Shown: positions 26,211 to 34,655, numbered from the stretch's first letter. The stretch is DNA of 64,000 nt from Sphingopyxis sp. DBS4 (GCF_024628865.1 NZ_CP102384.1:1251001-1315000), one strand, 5' to 3'. Program-made: numbers and translations. Notes: generated by a model not told the origin, from the sequence alone.

Positions 26211-26674
26211 CCAGGATCAGCCTCGACGAACTCGATCACAAGATCATCGAACGGCTGGGCCACGACGCGCGCGTGTCGAACCGCGAGATCGGCCGCGAGT
26301 TCGACCTGACCGAAGGCACGATCCGCTCGCGGCTCAAGCGGCTGCTCGACAATCGCGTGATCCGCGTCGCCGCGGTGACCAACGCCAATCGTTTGCGCAA
26401 CCCCATCCTCGCCTATCTGTGGGTCGAGGCCGATACGGCGGCGGACATCGAAGACGTCGCCGAACGGCTCGCGAGCCTGCCCGAGATCGGTTTCGTCGCG
26501 ACCACGCTCGGCCGTGCCGACGTGCTCGCGATGACATTGGTCGAAAACGGCAACGAACTGACCGATTTCCTGCACCAGACGATCGACAAGATTCCGGGTG
26601 TACGGCGCGTGCGCTACAGCCTGGGGCAGAATTTCATCAAGCACGACTATCGCTGGTGCGCGCTGGTCGATTGA
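26207..26674 (+). CDS. Lrp/AsnC-family transcriptional regulator (second of tandem pair)
   Basis: 155 residues from the ATG at 26207, which forms an ATGA overlap with the preceding gene; ATG 26195 would extend the overlap. Winged helix at residues about 4-60 (LDELDHKIIERLGHDARVSN, REIGREFDLTEGTIRSRLKR) and a RAM-like domain. Clearly a paralogue of the preceding protein; coupled translation suggests they work together, perhaps as a hetero-oligomer. Control of kstD is the simplest hypothesis. Confidence 0.88.
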   Translation: MTRISLDELDHKIIERLGHDARVSNREIGREFDLTEGTIRSRLKRLLDNRVIRVAAVTNANRLRNPILAYLWVEADTAADIEDVAERLASLPEIGFVATTLGRADVLAMTLVENGNELTDFLHQTIDKIPGVRRVRYSLGQNFIKHDYRWCALVD

Positions 26675-26740
26675 GCGGGGTTCGATTGCGGAAAGTGCGC
26701 TGGCATGACCATTAAGGGGTGGGAGCGGACATTTCCCAAC

Positions 26741-26825
26741 CTTCGTCATTCCCGCGAAAGCGGGAACCCAGAGCGTGCATCGGCTGACTCCACACTGGGT
26801 TCCCGCTTTCGCGGGAATGACGAAG
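26741..26825. repeat. 31-bp perfect inverted repeat between convergent genes
   Basis: Arms 26741-26771 and 26795-26825 are exact reverse complements (beginning CTTCGTCATTCCCGCGAAAG) with a 23-base spacer; each arm itself contains a smaller CCCGC-GAAA-GCGGG hairpin. It fills the gap between the 3' ends of the second Lrp gene and the SnoaL gene at 26860, which converge. Probable bidirectional terminator and repeat of the GTCATTCCCGC family. Confidence 0.8.
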
Positions 26826-26859
26826 CTATGAGACGTAGAACGTGACACATCGGTTATTT

Positions 26860-27327
26860 TTACGCCGCTACCCAGTTCGCCTTGATCCCGTCCTCCGCCA
26901 GCACGCCGTCGACGATCGCGCGCGGTTCCGATCGCGTATAGCAGATGCGCCAGCCGTCCGCGGTGCGGCGATAACGGTCGTGGTAGAAGCTCGCGAGCAA
27001 GCGGAAACCCCGCGTGCGCGGGTCGTAGGTCGCATAGCCGAGATTCCAGCGCGCTTTCGCTTCGTCGCCCGCGACCTCGATCTCTCCATTATGGCCCTGA
27101 TGGACGTCGGTGATCGGCGTCGTCGCGGCCATTTGCGTGAAGATGCCGATCAGACCGTCGAGACCGAACTCGCCGAGCGGTGGGAAGTCGATGACCGCGT
27201 CTTCGGTGAAACAGGCGCGGAGCGCGTCGACGTCCTTCGCGTCGCAGGCGTTTAGGTAGCGCGCCTTCAGGCGGCGGATATCGCTTTCGGCCTCCAGCCG
27301 GGCGATGCGGGTTTCGAGATCAGTCAT
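26860..27327 (-). CDS. SnoaL-like / NTF2-fold protein
   Basis: 155 residues. The start MTDLETRIARLEAESDIRRLKARYLNACDAKDVDALRACF is typical of SnoaL_4 (PF13577) proteins with a helical beginning and cone-shaped alpha-beta barrel. Members include isomerases, dehydratases and small ring-hydroxylating subunits; the ketosteroid-isomerase triad seen at 22501 is not apparent, so function is unknown. The start overlaps the end of the upstream DUF1214 gene by eight bases; it is the last gene of the kshA operon. Confidence 0.8.
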   Translation of the reverse strand: MTDLETRIARLEAESDIRRLKARYLNACDAKDVDALRACFTEDAVIDFPPLGEFGLDGLIGIFTQMAATTPITDVHQGHNGEIEVAGDEAKARWNLGYATYDPRTRGFRLLASFYHDRYRRTADGWRICYTRSEPRAIVDGVLAEDGIKANWVAA

Positions 27328-28402
27328 CGAGGCGGATTATCCTGGTTTCGGGGATGGGATGATCGGTCGCACCGGTCCAGCGCAGCAGCATTGTGCCCTG
27401 ATGATGGCCGGCGGTGTCGATCCAGTTGCCGAAACCCGGATCGCGCGGGGCGACGATCAGGGTCAGCGTGCCGTCGTCGTTCAGCCGCGCGCCATGGCCG
27501 TTCACATGGATGCGATGGTAGCGGTAATCGAGCGATTCCATCCAGTAATTGTCGAGCTGGAAGTTCCAGAAGCTGCACTCCGGCACGCGCGTATCGATGC
27601 GCAAAGCCTCGCCTGGTTCGAGCTGCCACCAGCCGTGGAGATAGAAGATCGTCGGATCGCCCCCGGCGCGAAAGAAGCGCGTCTGGTCGACCGTCGCGAG
27701 CCGGTTCTTTTGTTCGGCACGAAAATCCTCGGTCCATTGCACGAAGGTGCGTGCCGTCCCCGCGACGAAGCCGGTGACGCGTTCGAGCGCGGCCTCCAGC
27801 TTGTCGGGCGACAGCGGCTCCGGATAGGCGGGGCCGTCGATCGCCTCGATCGTCACCGATGCCGGAATCTCGCTTGCGCGATCGAGGAAGGTCTGGCGGA
27901 CGATGACCATCGAGCTGTCGTCGGCGAGCGGCAACCAGTTGCCCGGCACGCGCTCGCGGCTGACGATGATCTCGAACGATCCGTCGGGAGCGACCGCCAT
28001 GTCGGTCGAATCGATCTCGCCGGTCGAGGCCATGGTGCCGTCGATCGCATAGCGGTTCGCCTTGGTGCCGAAGCTCAGGATCGGCACCGTGCCGCGCGTA
28101 CCGCGGATGCGATAGGAGCGCGCGCCTGAAACGGCCGCGTTCATATAGATATTGTCGGGATTGTCGGCGCCGATCTTCGCCGTCTCGTGCGAGGCGGCAT
28201 AGAAGCTCGGGAAATCGGGGTCGGCATGTTCGAGCTGCATGTCGAGCGCGATGCGCAGGAGCCGGGTGAGGTAGCGATAGCCCTCGGTGCGGTCGAGCGG
28301 GTTGGCGGCGGCCTCGGCGCCGGTGACGATCTCGCCCGCGGCTTCGAGCCGCCGGCAGAAGTCGCGCCAGACATCGGGGGAGAGCAGGCGGTCGTCGCTC
28401 AT
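27320..28402 (-). CDS. DUF1214 domain-containing protein
   Basis: 360 residues from ATG 28402, which follows the SDR stop by one base. The C-terminal third (FWNFQLDNYWMESLDY, RIHVNGHGARLNDDGTLTLI, DPGFGNWIDTAGH) is the DUF1214 signature; the N-terminal part is helical and lacks an evident signal peptide or a full DUF1254 domain. These proteins recur in steroid and aromatic catabolic clusters of actinobacteria and sphingomonads but have no settled activity. Its place in an operon with an SDR, an Old Yellow Enzyme and a Rieske oxygenase suggests an auxiliary catabolic role. Confidence 0.8.
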   Translation of the reverse strand: MSDDRLLSPDVWRDFCRRLEAAGEIVTGAEAAANPLDRTEGYRYLTRLLRIALDMQLEHADPDFPSFYAASHETAKIGADNPDNIYMNAAVSGARSYRIRGTRGTVPILSFGTKANRYAIDGTMASTGEIDSTDMAVAPDGSFEIIVSRERVPGNWLPLADDSSMVIVRQTFLDRASEIPASVTIEAIDGPAYPEPLSPDKLEAALERVTGFVAGTARTFVQWTEDFRAEQKNRLATVDQTRFFRAGGDPTIFYLHGWWQLEPGEALRIDTRVPECSFWNFQLDNYWMESLDYRYHRIHVNGHGARLNDDGTLTLIVAPRDPGFGNWIDTAGHHQGTMLLRWTGATDHPIPETRIIRLDD

Positions 28403-28403
28403 C

Positions 28404-29183
28404 TCAAGGCGCCATATATTGGCCGCCGTTGACGTCGAGCGTCGCGCCGGTGACCATTTTCGCATAATCGGACACGAAGAAGAGGACGCTTTTCGCGCAT
28501 TCTTCCTCGGGCGGAATAACGCCGAGCGGGATGCGCGCGGTGATCCCGGCGACCAGCGCGTCGCGGTCGGCGCCGCCCGCGACCTCGCGGTCGACCCAGT
28601 CGTAAACGGGCTTGCCGCCGATCCAGCCCATGCGCGCTGCGTTGACGCGGACGTTCCAGCGGCCGAAATCCTGCGCCATGTGGCGGGTCATGGTGGTCAG
28701 CGCGCCCTTGGCGCTCGCATAGCCGCCCTCGCCGGGGAAAGGCGAGACCTGCGACATGGTCGCGACATTGACCACCGCGCCGCCGCCTGCCGCCTGCATC
28801 GCGGGCAGCACCGCCTGCGTCATCCTGAGGGCGCCGAGGCAGTTGACGTCGAATACCTTCGCCCAATCCTCGGGATCGGCCTGATCGACCGTAGTCCAGG
28901 CGCCGTGGATATAGGCGCTGTTGACGAGGCCGTCGATCGTGCCGAACGCTTGCGTCGCGGCGGCGGCGAGCGCGCGGCACTGGTCGGCATCGCCGACATC
29001 GACGGGCACCGCGATCGCTTCGCCACCTGCGGCGCGGATTTCGGCCGCGACCCCCTCGATGAAATCGGCGCTGCGCGCACCGAGCACGACCTTCGCGCCT
29101 TCGCGCGCCGCGATCCGCGCGAGTGCCTGTCCCATGCCGGGGCCGGCCCCGCTGACGACGACGACCTTCTTCTCAAGCAGCAT
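28404..29183 (-). CDS. short-chain dehydrogenase/reductase
   Basis: 259 residues from ATG 29183, ten bases after AGGAGAG. Cofactor motif SGAGPGMG (a TGxxxGxG variant with Ser), NSAY in place of NNAG, catalytic Ser in NVATMSQ and YASAK as YxxxK; Arg in LGARSAD at the end of strand 2 suggests NADP(H). The end VTGATLDVNGGQYM is normal. Its 5' end lies inside the 3' end of the Old Yellow Enzyme gene by 11 bases. Confidence 0.83.
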   Translation of the reverse strand: MLLEKKVVVVSGAGPGMGQALARIAAREGAKVVLGARSADFIEGVAAEIRAAGGEAIAVPVDVGDADQCRALAAAATQAFGTIDGLVNSAYIHGAWTTVDQADPEDWAKVFDVNCLGALRMTQAVLPAMQAAGGGAVVNVATMSQVSPFPGEGGYASAKGALTTMTRHMAQDFGRWNVRVNAARMGWIGGKPVYDWVDREVAGGADRDALVAGITARIPLGVIPPEEECAKSVLFFVSDYAKMVTGATLDVNGGQYMAP

Positions 29184-30426
29184 GGGAAACCGTCTCTCCT
29201 GCGAATATGTCCTTGAGTTCCGGGGCGAGCGCATTGCCGACGACCGGGCAATGCGTGCCTGCGGGGCCGTACATGACGGCGACGCAGCGATTGCACGCGT
29301 TGCAGCCCGAAACCTTGCTTTCGCCCGTCCGCCAGCGCTCGATCATGTGTGGATCGTGGATCAGCGCGCGGGCGAGGGTGACGGCATCGAAGCCCGCGTC
29401 CAGCGCCGCCTGCGCCGCGACAAGCGACTGGACTCCGCCCAGATAGGCGAGCTTCATCGGGCTTGTGCCCAGCCCGGCCTTCAGCGCCAGCGCCTGCTCC
29501 ATCAGGTAATTTTCGCGGAACGGCGGCAGCTTCGGAACGCTGCGCTTGAGGATGGCGAATTGCAGCCTGGCGAACCATCCGTCCTGCATCGCGGCGAGGT
29601 CGTCATAGGGCAGGGGGCTGCCAAACATCGCCCATGTACTTTCGATATTGCGCCCCGCCGACAGGACGAGCATGTCGGCGCCCGCTGCGTCCAGCGCGCG
29701 GGCGGTGACGATCGCGTCGTCGACCGTGGCCCCCTTGGGCACAGCGTCGGTCAGGTTGATCTTGGCGAGGATTGCGAGCCGTCCGCCGGTCGCATGTTTT
29801 ACCGCGGCGAGCACCTCGGCGGGGAAGCGCATGCGGTTCTCGGGCGAGCCGCCATAAGCGTCGCGGCGCTTGTTGGAGAGCGGCGAGATGAACTGGTTGA
29901 GCAGATAGCCGTGCCCCATATGCACCTCGATCGCGTCGAAGCCCGCATCCTCGCAAAGCCGCGCCGCCGCGGCGAACTCCGCGCGCACCATGTCCATGTC
30001 GGCGCGGGTCATCGCGCGCTGGAAGAAGCGGCCCATCAGCACGCCCATCTTGTCGATCCCGCCGCTTGCCGACATCGCGCGCCGGGTCGAGAGGTCGGCG
30101 ATCTGGCAGAAGCTGCCGCCGTGGGTGATCTGCGCCGAGGCCTTGGCGCCTTCTGCGTGGATCGCGTCGGTGACGGCGCGGTAATGCGGCAGGCTGTCGG
30201 CGCTCATCACCCCCTGGCCGGGCAGGGTGCGGCCGTCCTTCGACACCGCGACATAGGCGAGCGTGGTTAGCCCGATCCCGCCGCGCGCATAGGCCGCATG
30301 GAAATCGAGCAGCGCGCGGGTCGGCTTCATGTCCTTGCTCATCATCTCGTTCGCGCCCGAGCGGATGAAGCGATTGCGGAGCGTGAGCGGACCGATCGCG
30401 ACGGGACTGAAAGGATCGCCGCTCAT
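29173..30426 (-). CDS. NADH:flavin oxidoreductase, Old Yellow Enzyme family with Cys cluster
   Basis: 417 residues from ATG 30426 (ATGA overlap with the SnoaL gene). TIM-barrel FMN enzyme: RNRFIRSGANE near residues 17-27, QITHGG, EVHMGHGYLLNQFISPLSN and YGGSPENRMRF are classic. The tail CNACNRCVAVMYGPAGTHCPV supplies Cys residues like the 4Fe-4S site of 2,4-dienoyl-CoA reductases, although the usual large C-terminal NADPH domain is absent. Old Yellow Enzymes reduce enones, so reduction of a steroid 4-ene or 1-ene/6-ene is plausible but unproven. Confidence 0.87.
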   Translation of the reverse strand: MSGDPFSPVAIGPLTLRNRFIRSGANEMMSKDMKPTRALLDFHAAYARGGIGLTTLAYVAVSKDGRTLPGQGVMSADSLPHYRAVTDAIHAEGAKASAQITHGGSFCQIADLSTRRAMSASGGIDKMGVLMGRFFQRAMTRADMDMVRAEFAAAARLCEDAGFDAIEVHMGHGYLLNQFISPLSNKRRDAYGGSPENRMRFPAEVLAAVKHATGGRLAILAKINLTDAVPKGATVDDAIVTARALDAAGADMLVLSAGRNIESTWAMFGSPLPYDDLAAMQDGWFARLQFAILKRSVPKLPPFRENYLMEQALALKAGLGTSPMKLAYLGGVQSLVAAQAALDAGFDAVTLARALIHDPHMIERWRTGESKVSGCNACNRCVAVMYGPAGTHCPVVGNALAPELKDIFAGETVSHAA

Positions 30427-30863
30427 GCCGCGGGCTCGAGGTCGGCGGGCGCGTCCTTGGCCCAGAAATCCTGTTCGACGCGCTTCGCGATCCGCCAACC
30501 GTCGGATGTGCGGACAAGGTCGTCGAGATAGGTGCAGCCGACGAAGAACAACGCGTCGTTCGAGGATCGTGCCGGCCGCATCGGGTTGAACAGCATCGTG
30601 CGAGCGCTTGCGCGGTCGCCGTCGAGGCGGATCAGCGGCAACCCAATCAGATGCTGGGTCAGTGAAAAGGGAGCGAGCGCGGCCTCCAGCCAGGCCTTTA
30701 TCGTCGGCCATTTTCCGGTTGCGCCGCCCGCCGCGCGATAGTCGACCGTTGCGCCCGGCAGAAAGACGGCGTCGAGCGCATCATAGTCCTTCGCATCGAT
30801 TGCGAAAACATAGGCGGCGAGCAACTGCTGGATCGCAATGATATCGTCCGTTGCCCGCATCAT
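30423..30863 (-). CDS. SnoaL-like / NTF2-fold protein
   Basis: 146 residues. Starts MMRATDDIIAIQQLLAAYVF and follows the SnoaL_4 plan (AIDAKDYDALDAVFLPGATVDY; DLVRTSDGWRIAKRVEQDFW). No ketosteroid-isomerase triad is obvious. Translationally coupled to the following Old Yellow Enzyme gene by an ATGA overlap and 24 bases after the preceding SDR stop. Possibly a small dehydratase or isomerase working with these redox enzymes. Confidence 0.8.
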   Translation of the reverse strand: MMRATDDIIAIQQLLAAYVFAIDAKDYDALDAVFLPGATVDYRAAGGATGKWPTIKAWLEAALAPFSLTQHLIGLPLIRLDGDRASARTMLFNPMRPARSSNDALFFVGCTYLDDLVRTSDGWRIAKRVEQDFWAKDAPADLEPAA

Positions 30864-30887
30864 TGCCGCCTCAATTCGGTGATATCG

Positions 30888-31682
30888 TCATGGCTGGCCG
30901 ATGAGGCTTGCCGGGGCTCCGGGCAGGAAGGGCTGGTAATAGCCTGCCGACCATCCGCCATCGACCGCGAGTTCGGCGCCGCTGATATAGCTTGCTTCGT
31001 CCGATGCGATGAACAGGCTCGCGCGCGCGATCTCCTCGGGTTCGCCGATCCGCTGGAGCGGCACGCGCTCGTAGCCGATATTGACCGCGTCGCCGGTCAG
31101 CCCGGTCGGATTGCCCATCTGCGTGTTCACGCCACCCGGATGAACGGTGCAAACGCGGATACCGCGCGGCCCGAGCTCGAAGGCGAGCGACTTGGACAGG
31201 CCGCGCACGGCCCATTTGCTGGCGGTATAGGCCGACAGGCCGTTGCAGCCGCGCAGCCCGTCGACCGACGAGATGTTGACGATTACCCCGCGCCCCGCCG
31301 CGTCCATAGCGCGCGCGGCATGTTTGGCGCCGAGCATCGTCCCCATCACGTTGATCGCCAGCACGCGCTCGATATCCTCCGCCGTCATCGCCTCGATCGG
31401 GCTGAAATGAACGATCGCGGCGTTGTTGATAAGGATGTCGAGTTGGCCGAAGCGCTCGACCGTCTCGGCAACCACCGCTTCCCATTCGCGGTCCGATCGC
31501 ACGTCGAGCTTGCGGAACATTGCGTCGTCGCCGATTTCGGCCGCGGTCGCCTGTCCGGCTTCCTCCAATATGTCGCACAGTACCACTTTCGCGCCCTCGG
31601 CCGCGAAAAGGCGCGCGGTCGCGGCGCCCATGCCTTGCGCCGCGCCGGTCACGATCGCGACCTTGCCTGCCAGTCTGCCCAT
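30888..31682 (-). CDS. short-chain dehydrogenase/reductase, 3-alpha/20-beta-HSD-like
   Basis: 264 residues. TGAAQGMG cofactor motif at residues 12-19, Asp in LCDILEE for NAD(H), NNAA near residue 87, NISSVDG with catalytic Ser and YTASK as YxxxK. Sequence style (GRLAGKVAIVTGAAQGMG, SPIEAMT, LFIASDEASYISGAELAVDGG) is close to bacterial 3-alpha/20-beta-hydroxysteroid dehydrogenases. Thirty bases after kshA on the same strand. Substrate inferred. Confidence 0.86.
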   Translation of the reverse strand: MGRLAGKVAIVTGAAQGMGAATARLFAAEGAKVVLCDILEEAGQATAAEIGDDAMFRKLDVRSDREWEAVVAETVERFGQLDILINNAAIVHFSPIEAMTAEDIERVLAINVMGTMLGAKHAARAMDAAGRGVIVNISSVDGLRGCNGLSAYTASKWAVRGLSKSLAFELGPRGIRVCTVHPGGVNTQMGNPTGLTGDAVNIGYERVPLQRIGEPEEIARASLFIASDEASYISGAELAVDGGWSAGYYQPFLPGAPASLIGQP

Positions 31683-31712
31683 GTCTTTTCCTCTGCTTTC
31701 GGTTGTCGCCGC

Positions 31713-32792
31713 TCAGGCGGTCTTCTGTTCGAACGGCGCCGACAGGGTGCCGCGGGTGACGTGGGTGCCGTTGACGCGCTTCTGGAATTCCTCGGCGCGC
31801 GCGCGCGGGTTGTAGAACTGGCGATACCAGATGCGCAGCTTGCCGATCGGCCCGTCGCCCTGCACCGCCATCGGATTGACGCACGGCTTCTTGTTCGACC
31901 AGATTTCGAAATCCTGCGAAAAGGCGGCGCAGGCCGCGGCCTGATAGGCGCGCGCCATCGCGATATCGTCTTCGGTCGGCTCGGCGTTCGGCACCTTGAC
32001 CAGCAGCGCGTGCCACACCTTGACCACGCCGTCGTCGACCGGCGTATGCGTGATCAGGATGATCGACGGGAATTGGCCCGACATGCGCGACTGGAGGATG
32101 CCGGGGCCGGTATACCAGGTGTCGGTTTCGAGCGGAGCCTCACCCTGCAGCGTGCGGTGACCGGCGCGCAGGCGCTGGACGACGCGGTGGTCGTCGAAGT
32201 CGTTCTCGAACACATCGACCGCGTCATTGCCGTGGACGGGTTCGAAATGGGCGCGGTCGGCCATATTGTCGAGAATCTCGACCGGGTGGCTCGCCAGTTC
32301 GCCGAGCCGGTCGAGTTCCCATTTGACCCAATGTGGCTGATAATATTCCTCGAACGAGGGCAGCTCATATTCGGGCTCGAGTCCCTCGGGATCATGCCAC
32401 ATCCAGATGCAGCCCGCGCGCTCGATCACCGGCCAGCTTTCGAGCTTGGCCGCGGCGGGAATGCGCTGCGGCGAATAGGGGATCTGGTTGCAGCGCCCGT
32501 CGGGGCCGAAGCGCCAGCCATGATAGGGGCAGCGGATCGAATCGCCCTGCACATGCTCTTGGTCGCGGATGACGAAGCTTGTCGTGTTCTTCGCCAGATG
32601 CGCGCCCATGTGCGGGCAATAGGCGTCGACCAGATAGACCTGACCCGACTCGCCGCGATACAGGACGCGGTCGCGCCCGAAGAAGCGGACGGGAAGCGGG
32701 GTGGTGCCTTCGAGTTCGGCAGCGGCGGCGATCATGAACCAGCCGCGCGGAAAGACCTGGTCGCCCAGCCCATAATCTGCGGTTGTCGCCAT
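31713..32792 (-). CDS. kshA: Rieske oxygenase, 3-ketosteroid 9-alpha-hydroxylase-like
   Basis: 359 residues from ATG 32792, eight bases after AGAGAGG. Rieske ligands are Cys59-X-His61 (CPHMGAH) and Cys88-XX-His91 (CPYHGW); the gap between the pairs is about ten residues longer than in the Rieske protein at 6638 and in actinobacterial KshA. The mononuclear site region is EILDNMADRAHFEPVHG. KshA hydroxylates C9, which after delta-1 dehydrogenation opens ring B. First gene of the leftward operon; the reductase KshB is not in the window. Which of the two Rieske enzymes is the real 9-alpha-hydroxylase is undecided. Confidence 0.85.
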   Translation of the reverse strand: MATTADYGLGDQVFPRGWFMIAAAAELEGTTPLPVRFFGRDRVLYRGESGQVYLVDAYCPHMGAHLAKNTTSFVIRDQEHVQGDSIRCPYHGWRFGPDGRCNQIPYSPQRIPAAAKLESWPVIERAGCIWMWHDPEGLEPEYELPSFEEYYQPHWVKWELDRLGELASHPVEILDNMADRAHFEPVHGNDAVDVFENDFDDHRVVQRLRAGHRTLQGEAPLETDTWYTGPGILQSRMSGQFPSIILITHTPVDDGVVKVWHALLVKVPNAEPTEDDIAMARAYQAAACAAFSQDFEIWSNKKPCVNPMAVQGDGPIGKLRIWYRQFYNPRARAEEFQKRVNGTHVTRGTLSAPFEQKTA

Positions 32793-32835
32793 GAAAAAGA
32801 CCTCTCTTGATGCGTGTCCCATATTTAAATTTGCA

Positions 32836-32850
32836 TTTTGCGTTGCAAAA
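32836..32850. promoter_or_regulatory. palindrome TTTTGC-GTT-GCAAAA upstream of kshA
   Basis: A perfect 6-base inverted repeat with a 3-base centre lies 44 bases before the kshA start and about 75 bases before the divergent SDR start, in a strongly AT-rich stretch (32820-32905). It shares the TTGCGTTGCAA core with other AT-rich elements in the window but is shorter. Confidence 0.4.
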
Positions 32851-32923
32851 ATCGATTATATTATCGCATTTCGATGTTATATCGCACGAAAAATAACATC
32901 ATGCAAGATCAGGGAGGGTGACC

Positions 32924-33700
32924 ATGAGTGCAGAATCGCTGTTTCCCGCGGGCGCGGTGCTGATTTTCGGGGCGACGGGCGGCATCGGCGCCGCGATCGC
33001 GCGCGAATTCGCGAAAGTCGGCAGCGACGTCGCGATCGCATGGCGGTCGAAAGAAGAGGACGCGAAGGCCCTTGCCGGCGAGATCGAGGCGATGGGGCGC
33101 AAGGCGACCCTGCACCGCTGCGACGTCACCGACGAGGCCGCGCTGGCGGCGGCGATCGACGATGCGGTCGCGGCGCACGGCCGCGTCCATACGCTGCTGT
33201 GGGGCGCCGGACCGCTCGTTGCGCAGGTTCCGCTGACCGAGACGACGAGCGAGCAATGGCGCCGCGCGATCGACGTCGAGGTGCATGGCTTTTTCAACGC
33301 GGCACGCGCGATCATTTCGCACATGCGCACGGCGGGCGGCGGCTCGCTCGTCCATCTGGGGTCGGCGGGCGACCTGCGCTGGCCCGACCGCGACGGCCTG
33401 TCGGTCGCGCCCAAGGCGTCGAACGAGGCGCTGATCAAGGGCTTCGCGCGCGAGGAAGGAAAGCATGGCATCCGCGCCAATTCGATCCTGGTCGGGGTGA
33501 TCGAGGCGGGCATGTTCCTGGAACTGTCGAAACAGGGCGTGTTCGACGAGGCGTGGACCAGGGAGGTCCACAAGAATCTCGCGCTCAAGCGCTGGGGACA
33601 ACCCGAAGAAATCGGTCATGCCGCTGTCTTCCTCGCCTCGTCGAAAGCCGCCTATGTCACCGGGCAGCAGATTGCGGTCGCGGGCGGATACGGGGTGTGA
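32924..33700 (+). CDS. SDR-family protein lacking the catalytic tyrosine
   Basis: 258 residues from ATG 32924, six bases after AGGGAGG; GTG 32918 overlaps that site. Cofactor motif FGATGGIG at residues 15-22 and the final VTGQQIAVAGGYG show the SDR fold, and Ser is kept in HLGSAGD. At the YxxxK site the sequence is LSVAPK, so Ser replaces Tyr while Lys remains; WGAG stands in place of NNAG. Either a non-classical enzyme or a binding protein. It is divergent from kshA and shares its promoter region. Confidence 0.83.
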   Translation: MSAESLFPAGAVLIFGATGGIGAAIAREFAKVGSDVAIAWRSKEEDAKALAGEIEAMGRKATLHRCDVTDEAALAAAIDDAVAAHGRVHTLLWGAGPLVAQVPLTETTSEQWRRAIDVEVHGFFNAARAIISHMRTAGGGSLVHLGSAGDLRWPDRDGLSVAPKASNEALIKGFAREEGKHGIRANSILVGVIEAGMFLELSKQGVFDEAWTREVHKNLALKRWGQPEEIGHAAVFLASSKAAYVTGQQIAVAGGYGV

Positions 33701-33716
33701 TCCGCCCGCGCGCATG

Positions 33717-34655
33717 TCAGGCCGCCGCCTCCATCAGCCCGAAGGCGTGCCGCAATCCCTTCGCGGCGGTGCCCACCGCGACATCGGCCTGCGGCAGCAT
33801 CCCGAGCATCGAGGCAAAGCCGTGGATCACGCCGGGGGTCTGGCTGTGCGTCACCGCCACACCCTCGGCCGCGAGGCGTTCGGCATAGGCGTTGCCCTCG
33901 TCGCGCAGCGGATCATATTCGGCGGTGATCACGGTGGCGGAGGGCAGGCCGGCGAGGCTCGCCGCGCGGATCGGCGCGGCGAGCGGGCCGGGTTCTCCGC
34001 CGGCATCGCCAAGATATTGCGCCCAGAACCACTGCATCATCGCGCTCGACAGGAAATAGCCGGCGCCGTTCTCGACATAGGAAGCGCGGGTGAAGTCGTT
34101 GTCGATGACGGGATAGAAGAGCAGTTGGTGCGCGACGGCCGGGCCGCCTTCGTCGCGCAGCTTCAGACAGAGCGCGGCGGACAGGTTGCCGCCCGCGCTG
34201 TCGCCGCCGACCGCGATCCGCGCGGGGTCGATGCCGAGCGCGTCGGCCTGCGCCGCCGCTGCCACCAGCGCGGCGTGCATTGCGTCGAGCGCGACGGGAT
34301 GGCGATGCTCGGGCGCGCGCGGATAGTCGAGCGACAGCACCGCGACCTCCGCCGCCGAGGCGAGCGCGCGGCACAGCGGATCGTGCGTCTCAATCGTCCC
34401 GAACACCCAGCCGCCGCCGTGCAGGAAGAAGAGGAGCGGGAGTTCGGTGCCGGGCGCGGGGTGATAGAGGCGCGCGGGGATGGGGCCGGCGGCGGTGTCG
34501 AGCGTCAGGTCGCGCACCTCGGCCACCTCGGCCCTGAACACAGGCATCGGCTGCTCGTCGGCAAGGCGGAGCGCGGCGACGTCGAACGGCGGGTTCATGT
34601 GCGGCAGGCCGCCTATCATGTCCAGCAGCGGCGCGAGCACGGGATCAATGGGCAT
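33717..34655 (-). CDS. alpha/beta hydrolase, hormone-sensitive-lipase (HSL) family esterase
   Basis: 312 residues from ATG 34655, with CAGGAG about nine bases upstream. HSL marks: HGGGWVFG oxyanion hole (about residues 79-86), nucleophile in GGDSAGG, catalytic Asp in YDPLRDEG and His in GVIHGF. These esterases hydrolyse acyl esters of medium-size alcohols, so a steroid ester or a lactone made by the Baeyer-Villiger enzyme is possible but inferred. Divergent from a LuxR gene with only 52 bases between starts, and convergent with the SDR at 32924 with a 16-base gap. Confidence 0.87.
   Translation of the reverse strand: MPIDPVLAPLLDMIGGLPHMNPPFDVAALRLADEQPMPVFRAEVAEVRDLTLDTAAGPIPARLYHPAPGTELPLLFFLHGGGWVFGTIETHDPLCRALASAAEVAVLSLDYPRAPEHRHPVALDAMHAALVAAAAQADALGIDPARIAVGGDSAGGNLSAALCLKLRDEGGPAVAHQLLFYPVIDNDFTRASYVENGAGYFLSSAMMQWFWAQYLGDAGGEPGPLAAPIRAASLAGLPSATVITAEYDPLRDEGNAYAERLAAEGVAVTHSQTPGVIHGFASMLGMLPQADVAVGTAAKGLRHAFGLMEAAA

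Noticed and set aside
26860..27327. Second ketosteroid isomerase
   Set aside because: The NTF2 fold is similar, but the Tyr14/Asp38/Asp98 arrangement found at 22501 is not apparent.
30879..32810. Rightward open frame of 643 codons
   Set aside because: Antisense to the SDR and kshA-like genes; composition typical of a shadow frame.
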